Shown here one piece after another: positions 40,018 to 49,478 of a stretch of DNA of 61,658 bases. The stretch's first letter is position 1. Each line of letters opens with the position of its first letter. The stretch lies in the NCBI RefSeq assembly GCF_000224335.1, contig NZ_AFXZ01000061.1:1-61658 (forward strand). The letters are read 5' to 3'. The translations under genes and the position numbers were made by a program. The notes beneath the pieces are model-generated. The model had not been told where the DNA came from and made no database searches. It worked only from the letters and a program-made list of their open reading frames with translations. Source of the DNA: Bizionia argentinensis JUB59 (GTDB lineage Bacteria > Bacteroidota > Bacteroidia > Flavobacteriales > Flavobacteriaceae).

Positions 40018-41670
40018 TTGTTAACAGCTTTAACTATAAAAAATTACGCATTAATAGATCACCTGCAAGTTAATTTTAATCAGGGATTAACTATTATAAC
40101 AGGTGAAACTGGTGCTGGAAAATCTATTCTTTTAGGTGGTTTATCTTTAATCTTGGGTAAACGAGCCGATTTAAGTGCTTTAAAAAACACCGAAGTCAAA
40201 TGTGTTATTGAGGCTGTTTTTGATGTATCCAATTACAAACTTGAAAGCTTATTCAAGAAATTTGATTTCGATTATGAAGCGTTAACTATTATTAGACGCG
40301 AGATTTTACCTTCAGGGAAATCGCGGGCATTTGTAAATGATTCGCCAGTAAATTTAAACGGATTACAAGCATTAGGTGCGCAATTAATCGATATTCATTC
40401 CCAGCATGAAACTATGCAGTTAATGGATGATGCGTATCAATTTCAGGTTATAGATGCTTTGGCAAATAACCAGAAAGATTTACAAAACTATAAAGCAGCT
40501 TTGAAAACGTATAAAATCCTTCAAAAAGAGTATGATGAACTTTTAAAGTTTCAAGCAGAAGCTATTAAGGAACATGATTATAATTCGTACTTATTAAAAG
40601 AGTTGGAAGAGGCCAAATTAATTGATGGCGAATTGCAAGAGCTGGAAGAAACCTACGAAACTCTTAATAATGTTGAAGATATTAAGGAGGAATTATCAGC
40701 GGTTAACCAGTTGTTAAGTGAAGAACAAATTGGCGTAATGTCTGCTTTGTTGGTCGCTAAAAATGGCTTGCAAAAAATATCGAAATTTTCAGGAAAATAT
40801 GAAGATGTTTTTAATCGGGTCGCCAGTAGTTCTATAGAAATTAATGATATTTTCACGGAAATAGAATCGCTTCAAGAAGATCTTGATTTAGACCCTGAAA
40901 AACTGACACTAGTTAGCAATAAGTTGGAATTGATAAACACCTTGCTCAAAAAGCATTTGGCTGGTGATGTGGCAGAGCTTATTTCTATTAAAAATGAATT
41001 GTCAGAGAAAGTAGCTGTCACTGAAAGGTTAGATGATACGATTTCCGATAAATTACAAGAAGTAGAAGTGTCTCAAAAAGCTATTGATGCTTTAGCACAT
41101 ACTATTCATACCAAACGAATGAAATCCATTCCAGGATTAACGAAGGAACTAGAAGCACTTTTACAGCAGTTAGGTATGCCTAATGCTAGATTTAATATTA
41201 CGCTTAATCCTTCTGTAGCGTTTAGGAATAATGGAAAAGATGATTTGTCTTTTCTGTTTTCTGCCAATAAAGGCGGTGCGTTTAATGAACTTAAAAAAGC
41301 AGCATCGGGAGGGGAATTATCACGAATTATGCTCGCTATAAAATCTATTTTATCCAATTACGTGCAATTGCCATCCATTATGTTTGATGAAATTGATTCG
41401 GGCGTTTCTGGAGAGATTTCGAACAAAATGGGTGAAATTATGCGTGATATGAGTAAAAGTATGCAAGTTTTTACCATAACGCATATTCCCCAAATAGCCG
41501 CAAAAGGAAACACACATTATAAAGTTTATAAAGAAGATGTTGGCGAGGTAACCCAAACTAATTTAAGGTTACTAAATCACGATGAACGAATTGTAGAAAT
41601 TGCTCAAATGCTTGGTGGTATAGAAATTTCTACTTCCGCTATGGCGCATGCTAAACAATTGTTGAATTAA
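40018..41670 (+). CDS. recN: DNA repair ATPase RecN
   Basis: An SMC-like protein recruited to double-strand breaks. At 550 residues it has Walker A GETGAGKS (29-36), long coiled-coil arms (about 155-365), the signature AASGGELSRIMLAIKS and Walker B SIMFDEIDSGVSG followed by TITHIPQIAAKG. The start is TTG at 40018, giving the usual MLTALTIKNYALID opening. It stands 60 nt after the DUF4835 gene. Confidence 0.97.
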   Translation: MLTALTIKNYALIDHLQVNFNQGLTIITGETGAGKSILLGGLSLILGKRADLSALKNTEVKCVIEAVFDVSNYKLESLFKKFDFDYEALTIIRREILPSGKSRAFVNDSPVNLNGLQALGAQLIDIHSQHETMQLMDDAYQFQVIDALANNQKDLQNYKAALKTYKILQKEYDELLKFQAEAIKEHDYNSYLLKELEEAKLIDGELQELEETYETLNNVEDIKEELSAVNQLLSEEQIGVMSALLVAKNGLQKISKFSGKYEDVFNRVASSSIEINDIFTEIESLQEDLDLDPEKLTLVSNKLELINTLLKKHLAGDVAELISIKNELSEKVAVTERLDDTISDKLQEVEVSQKAIDALAHTIHTKRMKSIPGLTKELEALLQQLGMPNARFNITLNPSVAFRNNGKDDLSFLFSANKGGAFNELKKAASGGELSRIMLAIKSILSNYVQLPSIMFDEIDSGVSGEISNKMGEIMRDMSKSMQVFTITHIPQIAAKGNTHYKVYKEDVGEVTQTNLRLLNHDERIVEIAQMLGGIEISTSAMAHAKQLLN

Positions 41671-41673
41671 TAC

Positions 41674-41681
41674 TATCTTTG
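41674..41681 (+). promoter_or_regulatory. -7 box of fabI (TATCTTTG)
   Basis: TATCTTTG lies 33 nt before the fabI ATG at 41715 and begins just after the recN stop codon, ruling out the TTG at 41679 as fabI start. Confidence 0.5.
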
Positions 41682-41714
41682 AAAATTATTAAAAACAAAA
41701 TCAACACTAAAAAT

Positions 41715-42533
41715 ATGTCACATAATTTATTAAAAGGAAAAAGAGGAATCATATTTGGAGCTTTAGATGAAAACTCAATAGCTTGGAAAACAGCAGAGCG
41801 CGTTCACGAAGAAGGCGGTACATTTGTTTTAACTAATGCGCCAGTTGCCATGCGAATGGGTCAGATAAAAGATTTAGCCGAAAAAACGGGTTCTCAAATT
41901 ATTCCTGCCGATGCAACTTCGGTTGAGGATTTAGAAAACCTTATAGAACAATCTATGGAGATTTTAGGTGGTAAGATTGATTTTGTATTGCATTCAATTG
42001 GTATGTCAGTCAACTTAAGAAAAGGGAATCATTATACGAGTCAAAATTATGATTGGACTCAAAAAGGTACCGATGTTTCTGCTATGTCATTTCATAAAGT
42101 GATGCAAACCTTGTATCAAAAAGATGCTATGAATGAGTGGGGAAGTATTGTAGCACTTACTTATATGGCTTCTCAACGTGTGTTCCCAGATTATAACGAT
42201 ATGGCAGATAATAAAGCGATGTTAGAAAGTATTGCTCGTAGCTTCGGGTATTTCTTCGGTCGTGATAAAAAAGTACGTGTTAACACTATTTCACAATCTC
42301 CAACGCCAACAACTGCAGGAAGTGGCGTAAAGGGATTTGATGGTTTTATTTCGTATGCTGATAAAATGTCGCCTTTAGGAAATGCAACTGCTTTAGATTG
42401 TGCTAATTATACGATAACAATGTTTAGCGATTTAACACGTAAAGTAACACTTCAAAACTTGTTTCACGATGGTGGATTTAGTAATATGGGTGTTAGTGAT
42501 GATGTTATGGAAACGTTTACAAGAGATAAATAA
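41715..42533 (+). CDS. fabI: Enoyl-ACP reductase FabI
   Basis: The last step of the fatty-acid elongation cycle, reducing trans-2-enoyl-ACP with NAD(P)H. The 272-residue SDR protein has RGIIFGALDENSIAWKTAE, catalytic Tyr150 and Tyr160 and Lys167 (YNDMADNK, the Y-x6-K spacing of FabI), and VRVNTISQSPTPTTAGSG. FabI is the target of triclosan-type inhibitors in other species. It has its own -7 box and terminator, so it is monocistronic. Confidence 0.96.
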   Translation: MSHNLLKGKRGIIFGALDENSIAWKTAERVHEEGGTFVLTNAPVAMRMGQIKDLAEKTGSQIIPADATSVEDLENLIEQSMEILGGKIDFVLHSIGMSVNLRKGNHYTSQNYDWTQKGTDVSAMSFHKVMQTLYQKDAMNEWGSIVALTYMASQRVFPDYNDMADNKAMLESIARSFGYFFGRDKKVRVNTISQSPTPTTAGSGVKGFDGFISYADKMSPLGNATALDCANYTITMFSDLTRKVTLQNLFHDGGFSNMGVSDDVMETFTRDK

Positions 42534-42596
42534 TTACAACATAATTTTAAATTTTTTTAGTGCTAATAACCAGTAAAATTTTTAAAATAAAACGAT

Positions 42597-42626
42597 TAAA
42601 AGCTACTCAATTGAGTGGCTTTTTTT
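42597..42626 (+). terminator. Terminator after fabI
   Basis: AAAGC-T-ACTC / GAGT-G-GCTTT with AATT loop and seven Ts. The next gene's -7 box begins about 12 nt further on, so terminator and promoter are back to back. Confidence 0.8.
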
Positions 42627-42637
42627 GTGGGTTTAAT

Positions 42638-42645
42638 TACATTTG
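42638..42645 (+). promoter_or_regulatory. -7 box of the glycosyltransferase gene (TACATTTG)
   Basis: TACATTTG ends 4 nt before the ATG at 42650, directly after the fabI terminator, predicting a leaderless mRNA. Confidence 0.6.
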
Positions 42646-42649
42646 CTTT

Positions 42650-43657
42650 ATGGAATTACAGTTTTCATTTATTATACCTGTTTTTAATCGGCCAAACGAG
42701 ATAGACGAGCTGCTACATAGTTTTTGTAGTCTTATTACCGAGGAAAGCTATGAGATTGTTATTGTTGAAGATGGGTCTACTATCCCGTCTAATAAAATAA
42801 TAGAAGGTTATAGTGAAAGATTAAATATAACCTATCTAGTAAAGACAAATACAGGTCCAGGTGATTCTAGAAACTACGGAATGCGTCATGCTCAAGGCAA
42901 TTACTTTATTATATTGGATTCGGACTGTATTTTGCCGCCAGAATATTTAAAGGCTGTAGGCGTTTATTTGTCTAAAAAATATATCCATTGCTTTGGTGGG
43001 CCGGATGCAGCTCATGAATCGTTTAATAGTTTGCAAAAAGCTATAAACTTTTCGATGACTTCTTTTATAACCACAGGTGGCATTAGAGGTAATAAAACAC
43101 AAATTGATAAGTTTCAACCGAGAAGTTTCAATATGGGTCTTTCTAAAGAGGCTTTCTTAAAAACAGGTGGTTTTGGAAATATTCATCCAGGTGAAGATCC
43201 TGATTTAACTATTCGACTTTGGAATTTAGGCTATGAAACAGCATTAATTTCAGAAGCATTTGTGTATCATAAACGCCGTATATCCTGGGCTAAATTTTAT
43301 AAACAAGTTTCAAAGTTTGGTAGTGTTCGTCCAATATTAAATATGTGGCATCCAGAAACAAAAAAAATAACCTATTGGTTTCCTTCTGTGTTTATTTTCG
43401 GATGGGTCTTGGCACTTATTTTAACCGGTTTTGATTATTATCAATTACTTGCAGCATACATTTTATATTTTGTACTATTATTTTTTGTAGCATTAATTTC
43501 CACGCGTAATGTAATTATTGCTTTTCAATCAATTTTTGCAACAATCATTCAATTTACGGGTTATGGCTTCGGTTTTATAAAATCTATCATTATATTAAAA
43601 TTCAGTAATAAAAAACCAGAGGAACGTTTTCCTGACTTATTTTTCAAAAACAAATGA
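42650..43657 (+). CDS. Family-2 glycosyltransferase, membrane-anchored
   Basis: A 335-residue GT-A glycosyltransferase. FSFIIPVFNRPNEIDELLHS opens the domain, IVIVEDGS and GPGDSRNYGMRHAQGNYFII contain the nucleotide-binding Asp, ILDSDC is the DxD-like metal motif, and GEDPDLTIRLW the catalytic ED region. The C-terminal part (about 240-310) has two or three membrane helices. The substrate is unknown; surface glycan synthesis is likely. I start at MELQFSF because the upstream frame runs through the fabI terminator. It overlaps the next gene by 4 nt. Confidence 0.88.
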   Translation: MELQFSFIIPVFNRPNEIDELLHSFCSLITEESYEIVIVEDGSTIPSNKIIEGYSERLNITYLVKTNTGPGDSRNYGMRHAQGNYFIILDSDCILPPEYLKAVGVYLSKKYIHCFGGPDAAHESFNSLQKAINFSMTSFITTGGIRGNKTQIDKFQPRSFNMGLSKEAFLKTGGFGNIHPGEDPDLTIRLWNLGYETALISEAFVYHKRRISWAKFYKQVSKFGSVRPILNMWHPETKKITYWFPSVFIFGWVLALILTGFDYYQLLAAYILYFVLLFFVALISTRNVIIAFQSIFATIIQFTGYGFGFIKSIIILKFSNKKPEERFPDLFFKNK

Positions 43658-44622
43658 TATTTAAAGCCTTAAAATCCAAAATCCTGAAAGGAATTAAAAA
43701 CAAAAGAATCAATGTTTTCTTTTTGTTTTTAGTGATGTCTTTTAGCGTGCTTATTTTAATGAAGCTCTCCAATACATACACGAATACCATTACGTTTCAA
43801 ATTAATAAGGTCAATGTACCTGAAACTGCGGTTATTTTTGATGACGCTGATAAAACGCTACGAATAAGCTTAAAATCTCACGGTTTTAATCTGCTCAAGT
43901 ATTATTTCAAAACGCCTAAAATAGATATCGATTTCAGTCAGAATATGGCTAAAACAGACAAGCATTATGTTTGGAATAATAAATCAGCTTTTCTGGATAT
44001 TCAGTCTCAATTAAAGGAAACTGTAGATGTTGTCCGCATTTCACCTGACACCTTATTATTTAAATATGATGTGAATGCCATAAAAAAAGTGCCAGTAAAA
44101 ATTAATACAAAGATTAATTATGCTATTGGATATGACATTTTAGATAAATTTAAAATAGTACCGGACTCTATTAAAATTATAGGGCCAGAGATATTGGTTT
44201 CGGCAGTGAATTATATTGAAACGGATACGCTAAAACTGCAAGGTGTAAAAAAAGATATTAAAACTACTATTGCATTAAAATTGCCAGAAAACATTAAACA
44301 ATTAAGTTTTTCAGCAAGTAAAGTAGAAGTGGAAGCGAAAGTAACAAAGTTTACCGAAGGGAAATTAAAAATTCCTGTAACGGTTATAAATATTCCTGAA
44401 AATATTAATTTGAAATATTATCCCAAAAAAATTAGCGTATATTATTATACAAGTCTAGAGAACTATAAAACTATTTCGGCATCAGATTTTCAAATTGTAT
44501 GTGATTTTGCTGAAGTATCTCAAAACCAATCGTTTTTAATTCCCAGAATTACCAAGCAGCCAGATGTTTTACGTCGTGTTAAAATTAATCATGATCAAAT
44601 TGAATACATTATAACAGAATGA
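43654..44622 (+). CDS. YbbR-like domain protein
   Basis: A 322-residue protein with one N-terminal transmembrane helix (about 20-37) and periplasmic repeats of the YbbR type, e.g. TITFQINKVNVPE, VPVKINTKINYAIGYDI, KIIGPEILVSAVNYIETD and LKIPVTVINIPENIN. YbbR proteins elsewhere activate diadenylate cyclase, which is not encoded nearby, so the role here is open. It is coupled by 4-nt overlaps to the glycosyltransferase before and coaE after. Confidence 0.8.
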   Translation: MIFKALKSKILKGIKNKRINVFFLFLVMSFSVLILMKLSNTYTNTITFQINKVNVPETAVIFDDADKTLRISLKSHGFNLLKYYFKTPKIDIDFSQNMAKTDKHYVWNNKSAFLDIQSQLKETVDVVRISPDTLLFKYDVNAIKKVPVKINTKINYAIGYDILDKFKIVPDSIKIIGPEILVSAVNYIETDTLKLQGVKKDIKTTIALKLPENIKQLSFSASKVEVEAKVTKFTEGKLKIPVTVINIPENINLKYYPKKISVYYYTSLENYKTISASDFQIVCDFAEVSQNQSFLIPRITKQPDVLRRVKINHDQIEYIITE

Positions 44623-45212
44623 AAATAGTAGGTTTAACAGGAGGAATTGGTAGTGGTAAAACTACCGTTGCAAAATTATTTGCGGAAATTGGCATACCCA
44701 CTTATATTGCGGATGACGAAGCAAAAGCACTAATGAATCGTTCAAAAACTATAAAACGTGAATTAATCGGGTTATTTGGTAGTGAAGCGTACTACAATGA
44801 AACGATAAATAGAACTTTTATTGCACAAGCTATTTTTAGTGATAAAGACTTATTAAATAAGATGAACGCTATTGTACATCCTAAAGTAGCAAATCATTTT
44901 AAACAATGGGTAACAGAACAGGAAACTGTTTATGTATTAAAAGAAACTGCAATTTTATTTGAACATGGTGGTGAAAAGGATTGTCATTTTACGATATTAG
45001 TTACAGCTCCAGAAAATATAAGAATTGAGCGCGTAATAAAACGTGATAGCAAAACTAAAGAACAAGTACTTGCTATTATTAAAAATCAGTTACCAGAAGC
45101 TGATAAAATTAAAAAAGCGACTTTTGTAATTGAAAATATAGATTTAGAATCTACTAAAAATCAGGTCCTAAAAGTGCATAAAAAACTACTACAAGCTATT
45201 ATAATCGACTAA
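44619..45212 (+). CDS. coaE: Dephospho-CoA kinase CoaE
   Basis: Phosphorylates dephospho-CoA at the 3'-OH, the last step of CoA synthesis, complementing coaBC about 6 kb upstream. The P-loop GGIGSGKT is at 8-15, YIADDEAKALM and MNAIVHPKVANHF follow, and ETAILFEHGGEKDCHF is the CoA-domain region. The length of 197 is normal. It overlaps the YbbR-like gene by 4 nt. Confidence 0.96.
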   Translation: MKIVGLTGGIGSGKTTVAKLFAEIGIPTYIADDEAKALMNRSKTIKRELIGLFGSEAYYNETINRTFIAQAIFSDKDLLNKMNAIVHPKVANHFKQWVTEQETVYVLKETAILFEHGGEKDCHFTILVTAPENIRIERVIKRDSKTKEQVLAIIKNQLPEADKIKKATFVIENIDLESTKNQVLKVHKKLLQAIIID

Positions 45213-45270
45213 ATTTTAACATTTCTGTTAATGTAAGGTTAAATGCTAAGATAGGTAAATGTTAAAATGT

Positions 45271-45278
45271 TAATTTTG
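45271..45278 (+). promoter_or_regulatory. -7 box of the histidine kinase gene (TAATTTTG)
   Basis: TAATTTTG ends 4 nt before the kinase ATG, in the 70-nt gap after coaE; it suggests a leaderless two-component-system mRNA. Confidence 0.55.
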
Positions 45279-45282
45279 AAGG

Positions 45283-46854
45283 ATGAGCAAAAAGTTATTC
45301 GTCATATTGGTGTTGTTAATGAGTTTGTCGCTTGTTGGTATAATATTTGTCCAAGCTTATTATATCAATAACTCAATTAAAAACGAAGAGAATCAATTTG
45401 ATTTTAATGTCAGAAAGGCAGTAAGTTACACCTCTCGTCAAATTGAAGAAAAAGAGATGACGACCTTTTATAACCAGTATCAAACGCTAGTTGATGAGAA
45501 TAAGCAGGCAGATACAGTTGCCATATCAAATTTATTTATCGTTTCTCAAATTAATGATACCAATGAAACGTTTGTTTATAGAAGTGGTATTTTAGAAGAA
45601 AATCATAAATTATCATCGTCGCTCTTTGACATAGGTTTAGATAGTATAAATATCAAACGTATTATTGGTACTTCAGAAGCAAAGGTTTTTAGTAACCAAA
45701 CTGGACTTGATAAGGGCATGAATACAAACCCTGTTTTAAGTTTAATTAAATCCGGACGTATAACGCCTGCGGAACGTATTCATTTTAATGAAGCTTTTAA
45801 AATACGCGGGAGTAGAATTCCAATTCATAAGCGAGTTCAAGAAGATCAAATTCGAAACTTACTTTCTAAAAAGCTAAAAGAAGAGAATATTGATTTGGAC
45901 TATGAGTTTGCTATTTATAGTAATGATTTAGCTACAAAAATTCAAAGTGATAACTTTGAAAAGCAGGAAGGAACTTTCAGTATTGCTATTTTTAAAAGTG
46001 AGATAGATAAAAATAATTATAATCTATTAGTTAATTTTCCGAAACGAAATAAGTTCATTCAGTCATCTATTATTAGAATGACGCTTTTATCAATTATTTT
46101 TACGTCAATTATAATTATTGCTTATTCAAGTGCTTTATTACAACTTTTCAGACAGCGTAAAATTTCTGAAATAAAAACGGATTTTATTAATAATATGACT
46201 CATGAGTTTAAAACACCTATTGCTACCATTAATTTAGCTTTAGATGCTATTAAAAACCCTAAAGTCATAGACGATAAAGAACGCGTAGCAAGATATTTAC
46301 AAATGATACGCGATGAGAACAAGCGTATGCACGCGCAAGTAGAAAACGTGTTACGAATATCTAAACTTGAAAAAAACGAATTAAATATAAGTAAAGATCG
46401 TGTAGAGCTGCACGAATTGGTTGAAGATGCTATTGCGCACATTGAGTTAATAGTTGAAGACCGTAAAGGTTACATACACACGCATTTAAATGCTGAAAAA
46501 ACATCCGTTTTAGCGAATGAGATGCACTTTACAAATGTGATAGTAAATATTTTGGATAATGCTGTGAAGTATTCTCCGGATTCCCCAAAAATTGATGTTT
46601 ATACTGAAAATGTTGGTACAAATATTATTTTGAAAATAAAAGATCAAGGAAGTGGAATGGGTAAAGCCGCTCAAAAACAAGTGTTCGAGAAATTTTACAG
46701 AGAACACACAGGAAATATACATAATGTAAAAGGACATGGGTTAGGTTTAGCATACGTTAAACGAATGGTTGAAGACCATCAAGGACACATTTCCGTTGAA
46801 AGTGAAAAAGACAAAGGAAGTACTTTTATTATAAAACTTCCACTAATATCATAA
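45283..46854 (+). CDS. Sensor histidine kinase
   Basis: A 523-residue inner-membrane kinase with two transmembrane helices (about 5-25 and 263-288) flanking a ~235-residue periplasmic sensor with no domain I recognise. The HisKA domain has His307 in NNMTHEFKTPIATI; the ATPase domain has NILDNAVKYS (N box), KIKDQGSGM (G1), VFEKFYRE (F box) and GHGLGLAYVKRM (G2). It would phosphorylate the response regulator encoded 4 nt downstream. No target gene can be named; the signal is unknown. Confidence 0.93.
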   Translation: MSKKLFVILVLLMSLSLVGIIFVQAYYINNSIKNEENQFDFNVRKAVSYTSRQIEEKEMTTFYNQYQTLVDENKQADTVAISNLFIVSQINDTNETFVYRSGILEENHKLSSSLFDIGLDSINIKRIIGTSEAKVFSNQTGLDKGMNTNPVLSLIKSGRITPAERIHFNEAFKIRGSRIPIHKRVQEDQIRNLLSKKLKEENIDLDYEFAIYSNDLATKIQSDNFEKQEGTFSIAIFKSEIDKNNYNLLVNFPKRNKFIQSSIIRMTLLSIIFTSIIIIAYSSALLQLFRQRKISEIKTDFINNMTHEFKTPIATINLALDAIKNPKVIDDKERVARYLQMIRDENKRMHAQVENVLRISKLEKNELNISKDRVELHELVEDAIAHIELIVEDRKGYIHTHLNAEKTSVLANEMHFTNVIVNILDNAVKYSPDSPKIDVYTENVGTNIILKIKDQGSGMGKAAQKQVFEKFYREHTGNIHNVKGHGLGLAYVKRMVEDHQGHISVESEKDKGSTFIIKLPLIS

Positions 46855-46858
46855 AGCT

Positions 46859-47575
46859 ATGACAGAACAAAACAAAAAAATATTATTGGTTGAAGATGAT
46901 CCAAATTTTGGAACTATTTTGAAGGATTATTTAATGATGAATGACTACGACGTTGTTCATGCTAAAAATGGCATGGAAGGCTTCGAAAAGTTCAAAAAAG
47001 ATGATTTTGATTTATGTATTCTGGATGTGATGATGCCGTATAAGGATGGTTTTACACTTGCAAAAGAGATTCGTGAGAAAAATGCTGAAGTGCCTATTTT
47101 TTTCCTAACAGCAAAAGCTATGAAGGAAGATGTACTAAAAGGATACAAAGTAGGAGCAGACGATTATTTAAATAAACCGTTTGATAGCGAAGTGTTATTA
47201 ATGAAGATTAAAGCTATTATGCAGCGAAAGGCAACAGAAACTGTTGCAGATAGCAAGCAATTTCAGTTCACTATTGGTGGATTTGAATTAAATTCTAAAC
47301 TTCGATTTTTAGTTTATAATGGTGGAGAACAAATTAAACTATCACCTAAAGAAAATGAGCTATTACGCTTGTTGGCTTTACATGAAAACGATTTAATGCC
47401 ACGGGAATTGGCGCTAACAAAAATTTGGCGTGACGATAACTATTTTACATCTCGAAGTATGGATGTCTACATCGCTAAATTGAGAAAATACTTAAAGCTT
47501 GATCCTAAAGTAGAAATACTAAATATTCATGGTGAAGGTTTCAGATTAGTTGTGAATACAGATTCAGAAAACTAA
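46859..47575 (+). CDS. OmpR-family response regulator
   Basis: A 238-residue transcription factor. The receiver has the acidic pair in VEDDPNF (12-14), phospho-acceptor Asp56 (CILDVMMP), Thr84 and Lys106 (YLNKPF). The C-terminal winged helix shows LSPKENELLRLLALHENDLM and RSMDVYIAKLRKYLKLDP. It pairs with the kinase directly upstream. A strong bidirectional terminator follows. Confidence 0.95.
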   Translation: MTEQNKKILLVEDDPNFGTILKDYLMMNDYDVVHAKNGMEGFEKFKKDDFDLCILDVMMPYKDGFTLAKEIREKNAEVPIFFLTAKAMKEDVLKGYKVGADDYLNKPFDSEVLLMKIKAIMQRKATETVADSKQFQFTIGGFELNSKLRFLVYNGGEQIKLSPKENELLRLLALHENDLMPRELALTKIWRDDNYFTSRSMDVYIAKLRKYLKLDPKVEILNIHGEGFRLVVNTDSEN

Positions 47576-47589
47576 TTATAGCATACAGA

Positions 47590-47619
47590 AAAAGCCAGCT
47601 TTAACAGCTGGTTTTTTTT
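47590..47619. terminator. Bidirectional terminator, response regulator / miaA
   Basis: AAAGCCAGCT / AGCTGGTTTT with a 5-nt loop, flanked by A- and T-runs, between two convergent genes; it can serve both strands. Confidence 0.85.
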
Positions 47620-48529
47620 ATCCTTTAATTTTAGTTTTTATATGTTTGATAATGGTTTCAATATCGGATTCAAAATCAAACCAATACGTGTCTTTATTTC
47701 TTTTAAACCAGGTTAGTTGCCGTTTGGCAAATCTGCGGCTATTTTTCTGAATTTCAGAAATGGCAAATTCTAAAGTCCATTCACCTTTTAAAAAGTTAAA
47801 GATTTCTTTATATCCCACCGTATTCAAAGCGTTTAGATCTGCTTTATCTTCAAGGCTTTTTACTTCATCTAATAAACCGCTTTTCATCATAATTTCTACA
47901 CGCTTATTTATACGATTGTAAATTTTTTCGCGATCCGCAGTCAAACCAATCGAAATAGTTTTAAAGTTTCGCTGGACACGAGCTTGTTTCAAAAAAGAAG
48001 AATAAGGCTTTCCGCTTCCTATGCAAATTTCTAAAGCTCTAATTACCCGTTGCGGATTATCTAATGCTATATCTTTATAGGAAATAGGATCCAAGGTCTT
48101 CAGTTGCTCTTGTAGCGACTGTAATCCTTCAGATTCTAGTTTGGCGTTCAATTGGTTTCGGATACTTTTATCAACTTCTGGAAAGTCGTCTAAACCATTT
48201 GATACCGCATCTACATATAAACCAGAACCGCCAACCATAATTACGATATTATGGTTTGTAAATAAGTCGTTTAATCTGGAAATAGCATCTTTTTCAAATG
48301 CCCCTACATTATAATCGTCCTTAATAGATTTATGATGAATAAAATGATGTCTAGCCGCTTGAAGTTCTGAAGATGTTGGTGCTGCCGTTCCTATTTGCAT
48401 TTCTTTGTAGAACTGTCGTGAATCGGCTGAAATAATATCAGTATTAAAATACTGTGCCAATTTAATACTTAAAGCTGTTTTACCAATGGCTGTAGGGCCT
48501 ACAATGGAAATAAGGTAATTGTTAGGCAT
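47618..48529 (-). CDS. miaA: tRNA dimethylallyltransferase MiaA
   Basis: Adds a dimethylallyl group to N6 of A37 in tRNAs reading codons that start with U. The 303-residue protein has the P-loop GPTAIGKTAL (11-20), IISADSRQFYKEM, IMVGGSGLYVDAV, DNPQRVIRALEI and the C-terminal RRFAKRQLTWFKRN. The length is normal. The ion-channel gene ends 12 nt before its start. Confidence 0.97.
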   Translation of the reverse strand: MPNNYLISIVGPTAIGKTALSIKLAQYFNTDIISADSRQFYKEMQIGTAAPTSSELQAARHHFIHHKSIKDDYNVGAFEKDAISRLNDLFTNHNIVIMVGGSGLYVDAVSNGLDDFPEVDKSIRNQLNAKLESEGLQSLQEQLKTLDPISYKDIALDNPQRVIRALEICIGSGKPYSSFLKQARVQRNFKTISIGLTADREKIYNRINKRVEIMMKSGLLDEVKSLEDKADLNALNTVGYKEIFNFLKGEWTLEFAISEIQKNSRRFAKRQLTWFKRNKDTYWFDFESDIETIIKHIKTKIKG

Positions 48530-48541
48530 AATTAGTAAAAG

Positions 48542-49444
48542 TTAATTTTTTTTAGGAATAAAATATAGTGAATGGCCACAATTATAACAAAACTTTGCAG
48601 AATCTCGGTGATTTTCTTCCATGCAATAAGGACAGGATAATGAATTTAAATCAACATCCGCAGGGTCTGGGGGATAAGCATTAAGCTGATTTGAAACATT
48701 TCTATCAATCCCATCTTTTATATTGGCTTTCCGCGTATATTCTGCCGAAACAATTCCAGTAGGAACAGCAATTATACCGTAACCTAAAACCATTATAATA
48801 GTTGCTATAAACTGACCTAATGGTGTAACAGGAGCAATGTCTCCAAACCCTACAGTTGTTAGCGTCACAATAGACCAATAAATACTTTTAGGGATACTGT
48901 TAAAGCCACTGGCTTCACCTTCTACAAGATACATAACCGTCCCGAAAATAGTAGCCGCTATAACCACCGCAAACAGGAATACAAATATTTTGGCGCGACT
49001 TGCTTTTATGGCAGTGACCAAATGGTTGGAAGCTCCTAAAAAGCGTGCTAATTTTAAAATTCTAAATACCCTTAACAAACGTAAAGCACGTAATGCTACT
49101 AACGCTTGAGTTCCAGGGAAAAGTAGAGATATAAATTTTGGAAGGGTTGATAATAAATCAATAATACCATAAAAACTAGTGATATATTTTAATGGTTTCT
49201 TTACGGTAACTATTCGTAAAATATATTCAACACTAAAAAGTGCAGTAATGATCCACTCCGATATATTTAAAAATGCATGAAACTGTATTTGAATGCTTTT
49301 GACACTTTCTAGCATTACCAAAATGATACTGGCCAGAATAACTATTAATAATAGAACATCAAATAGTTTTCCAGCTGGTGTATCCGCTTCATATATAATG
49401 TCATGAAGCTTGGATTGCCAAGGTTTAAAGAGTCTTTCCTTCAT
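48542..49444 (-). CDS. Voltage-gated-like potassium channel with C-terminal zinc ribbon
   Basis: A 300-residue six-helix ion channel. S1-S4 lie in about 28-160, with an S4-like helix LRALRLLRVFRILKLARFLG bearing regularly spaced Arg/Lys. The pore carries the K+ filter TLTTVGFGD (about 202-210) and S6 follows (about 220-240). The cytosolic tail ends in a CxxC...CxxC zinc ribbon (CPYCMEENHRDSAKFCYNCG, about 270-289), unusual for a channel. It is probably co-transcribed with miaA. Gating and partners are unknown. Confidence 0.88.
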   Translation of the reverse strand: MKERLFKPWQSKLHDIIYEADTPAGKLFDVLLLIVILASIILVMLESVKSIQIQFHAFLNISEWIITALFSVEYILRIVTVKKPLKYITSFYGIIDLLSTLPKFISLLFPGTQALVALRALRLLRVFRILKLARFLGASNHLVTAIKASRAKIFVFLFAVVIAATIFGTVMYLVEGEASGFNSIPKSIYWSIVTLTTVGFGDIAPVTPLGQFIATIIMVLGYGIIAVPTGIVSAEYTRKANIKDGIDRNVSNQLNAYPPDPADVDLNSLSCPYCMEENHRDSAKFCYNCGHSLYFIPKKN

Positions 49445-49478
49445 ATTTTTAAAATTATCAAAAGTTTATGTAAACCGA

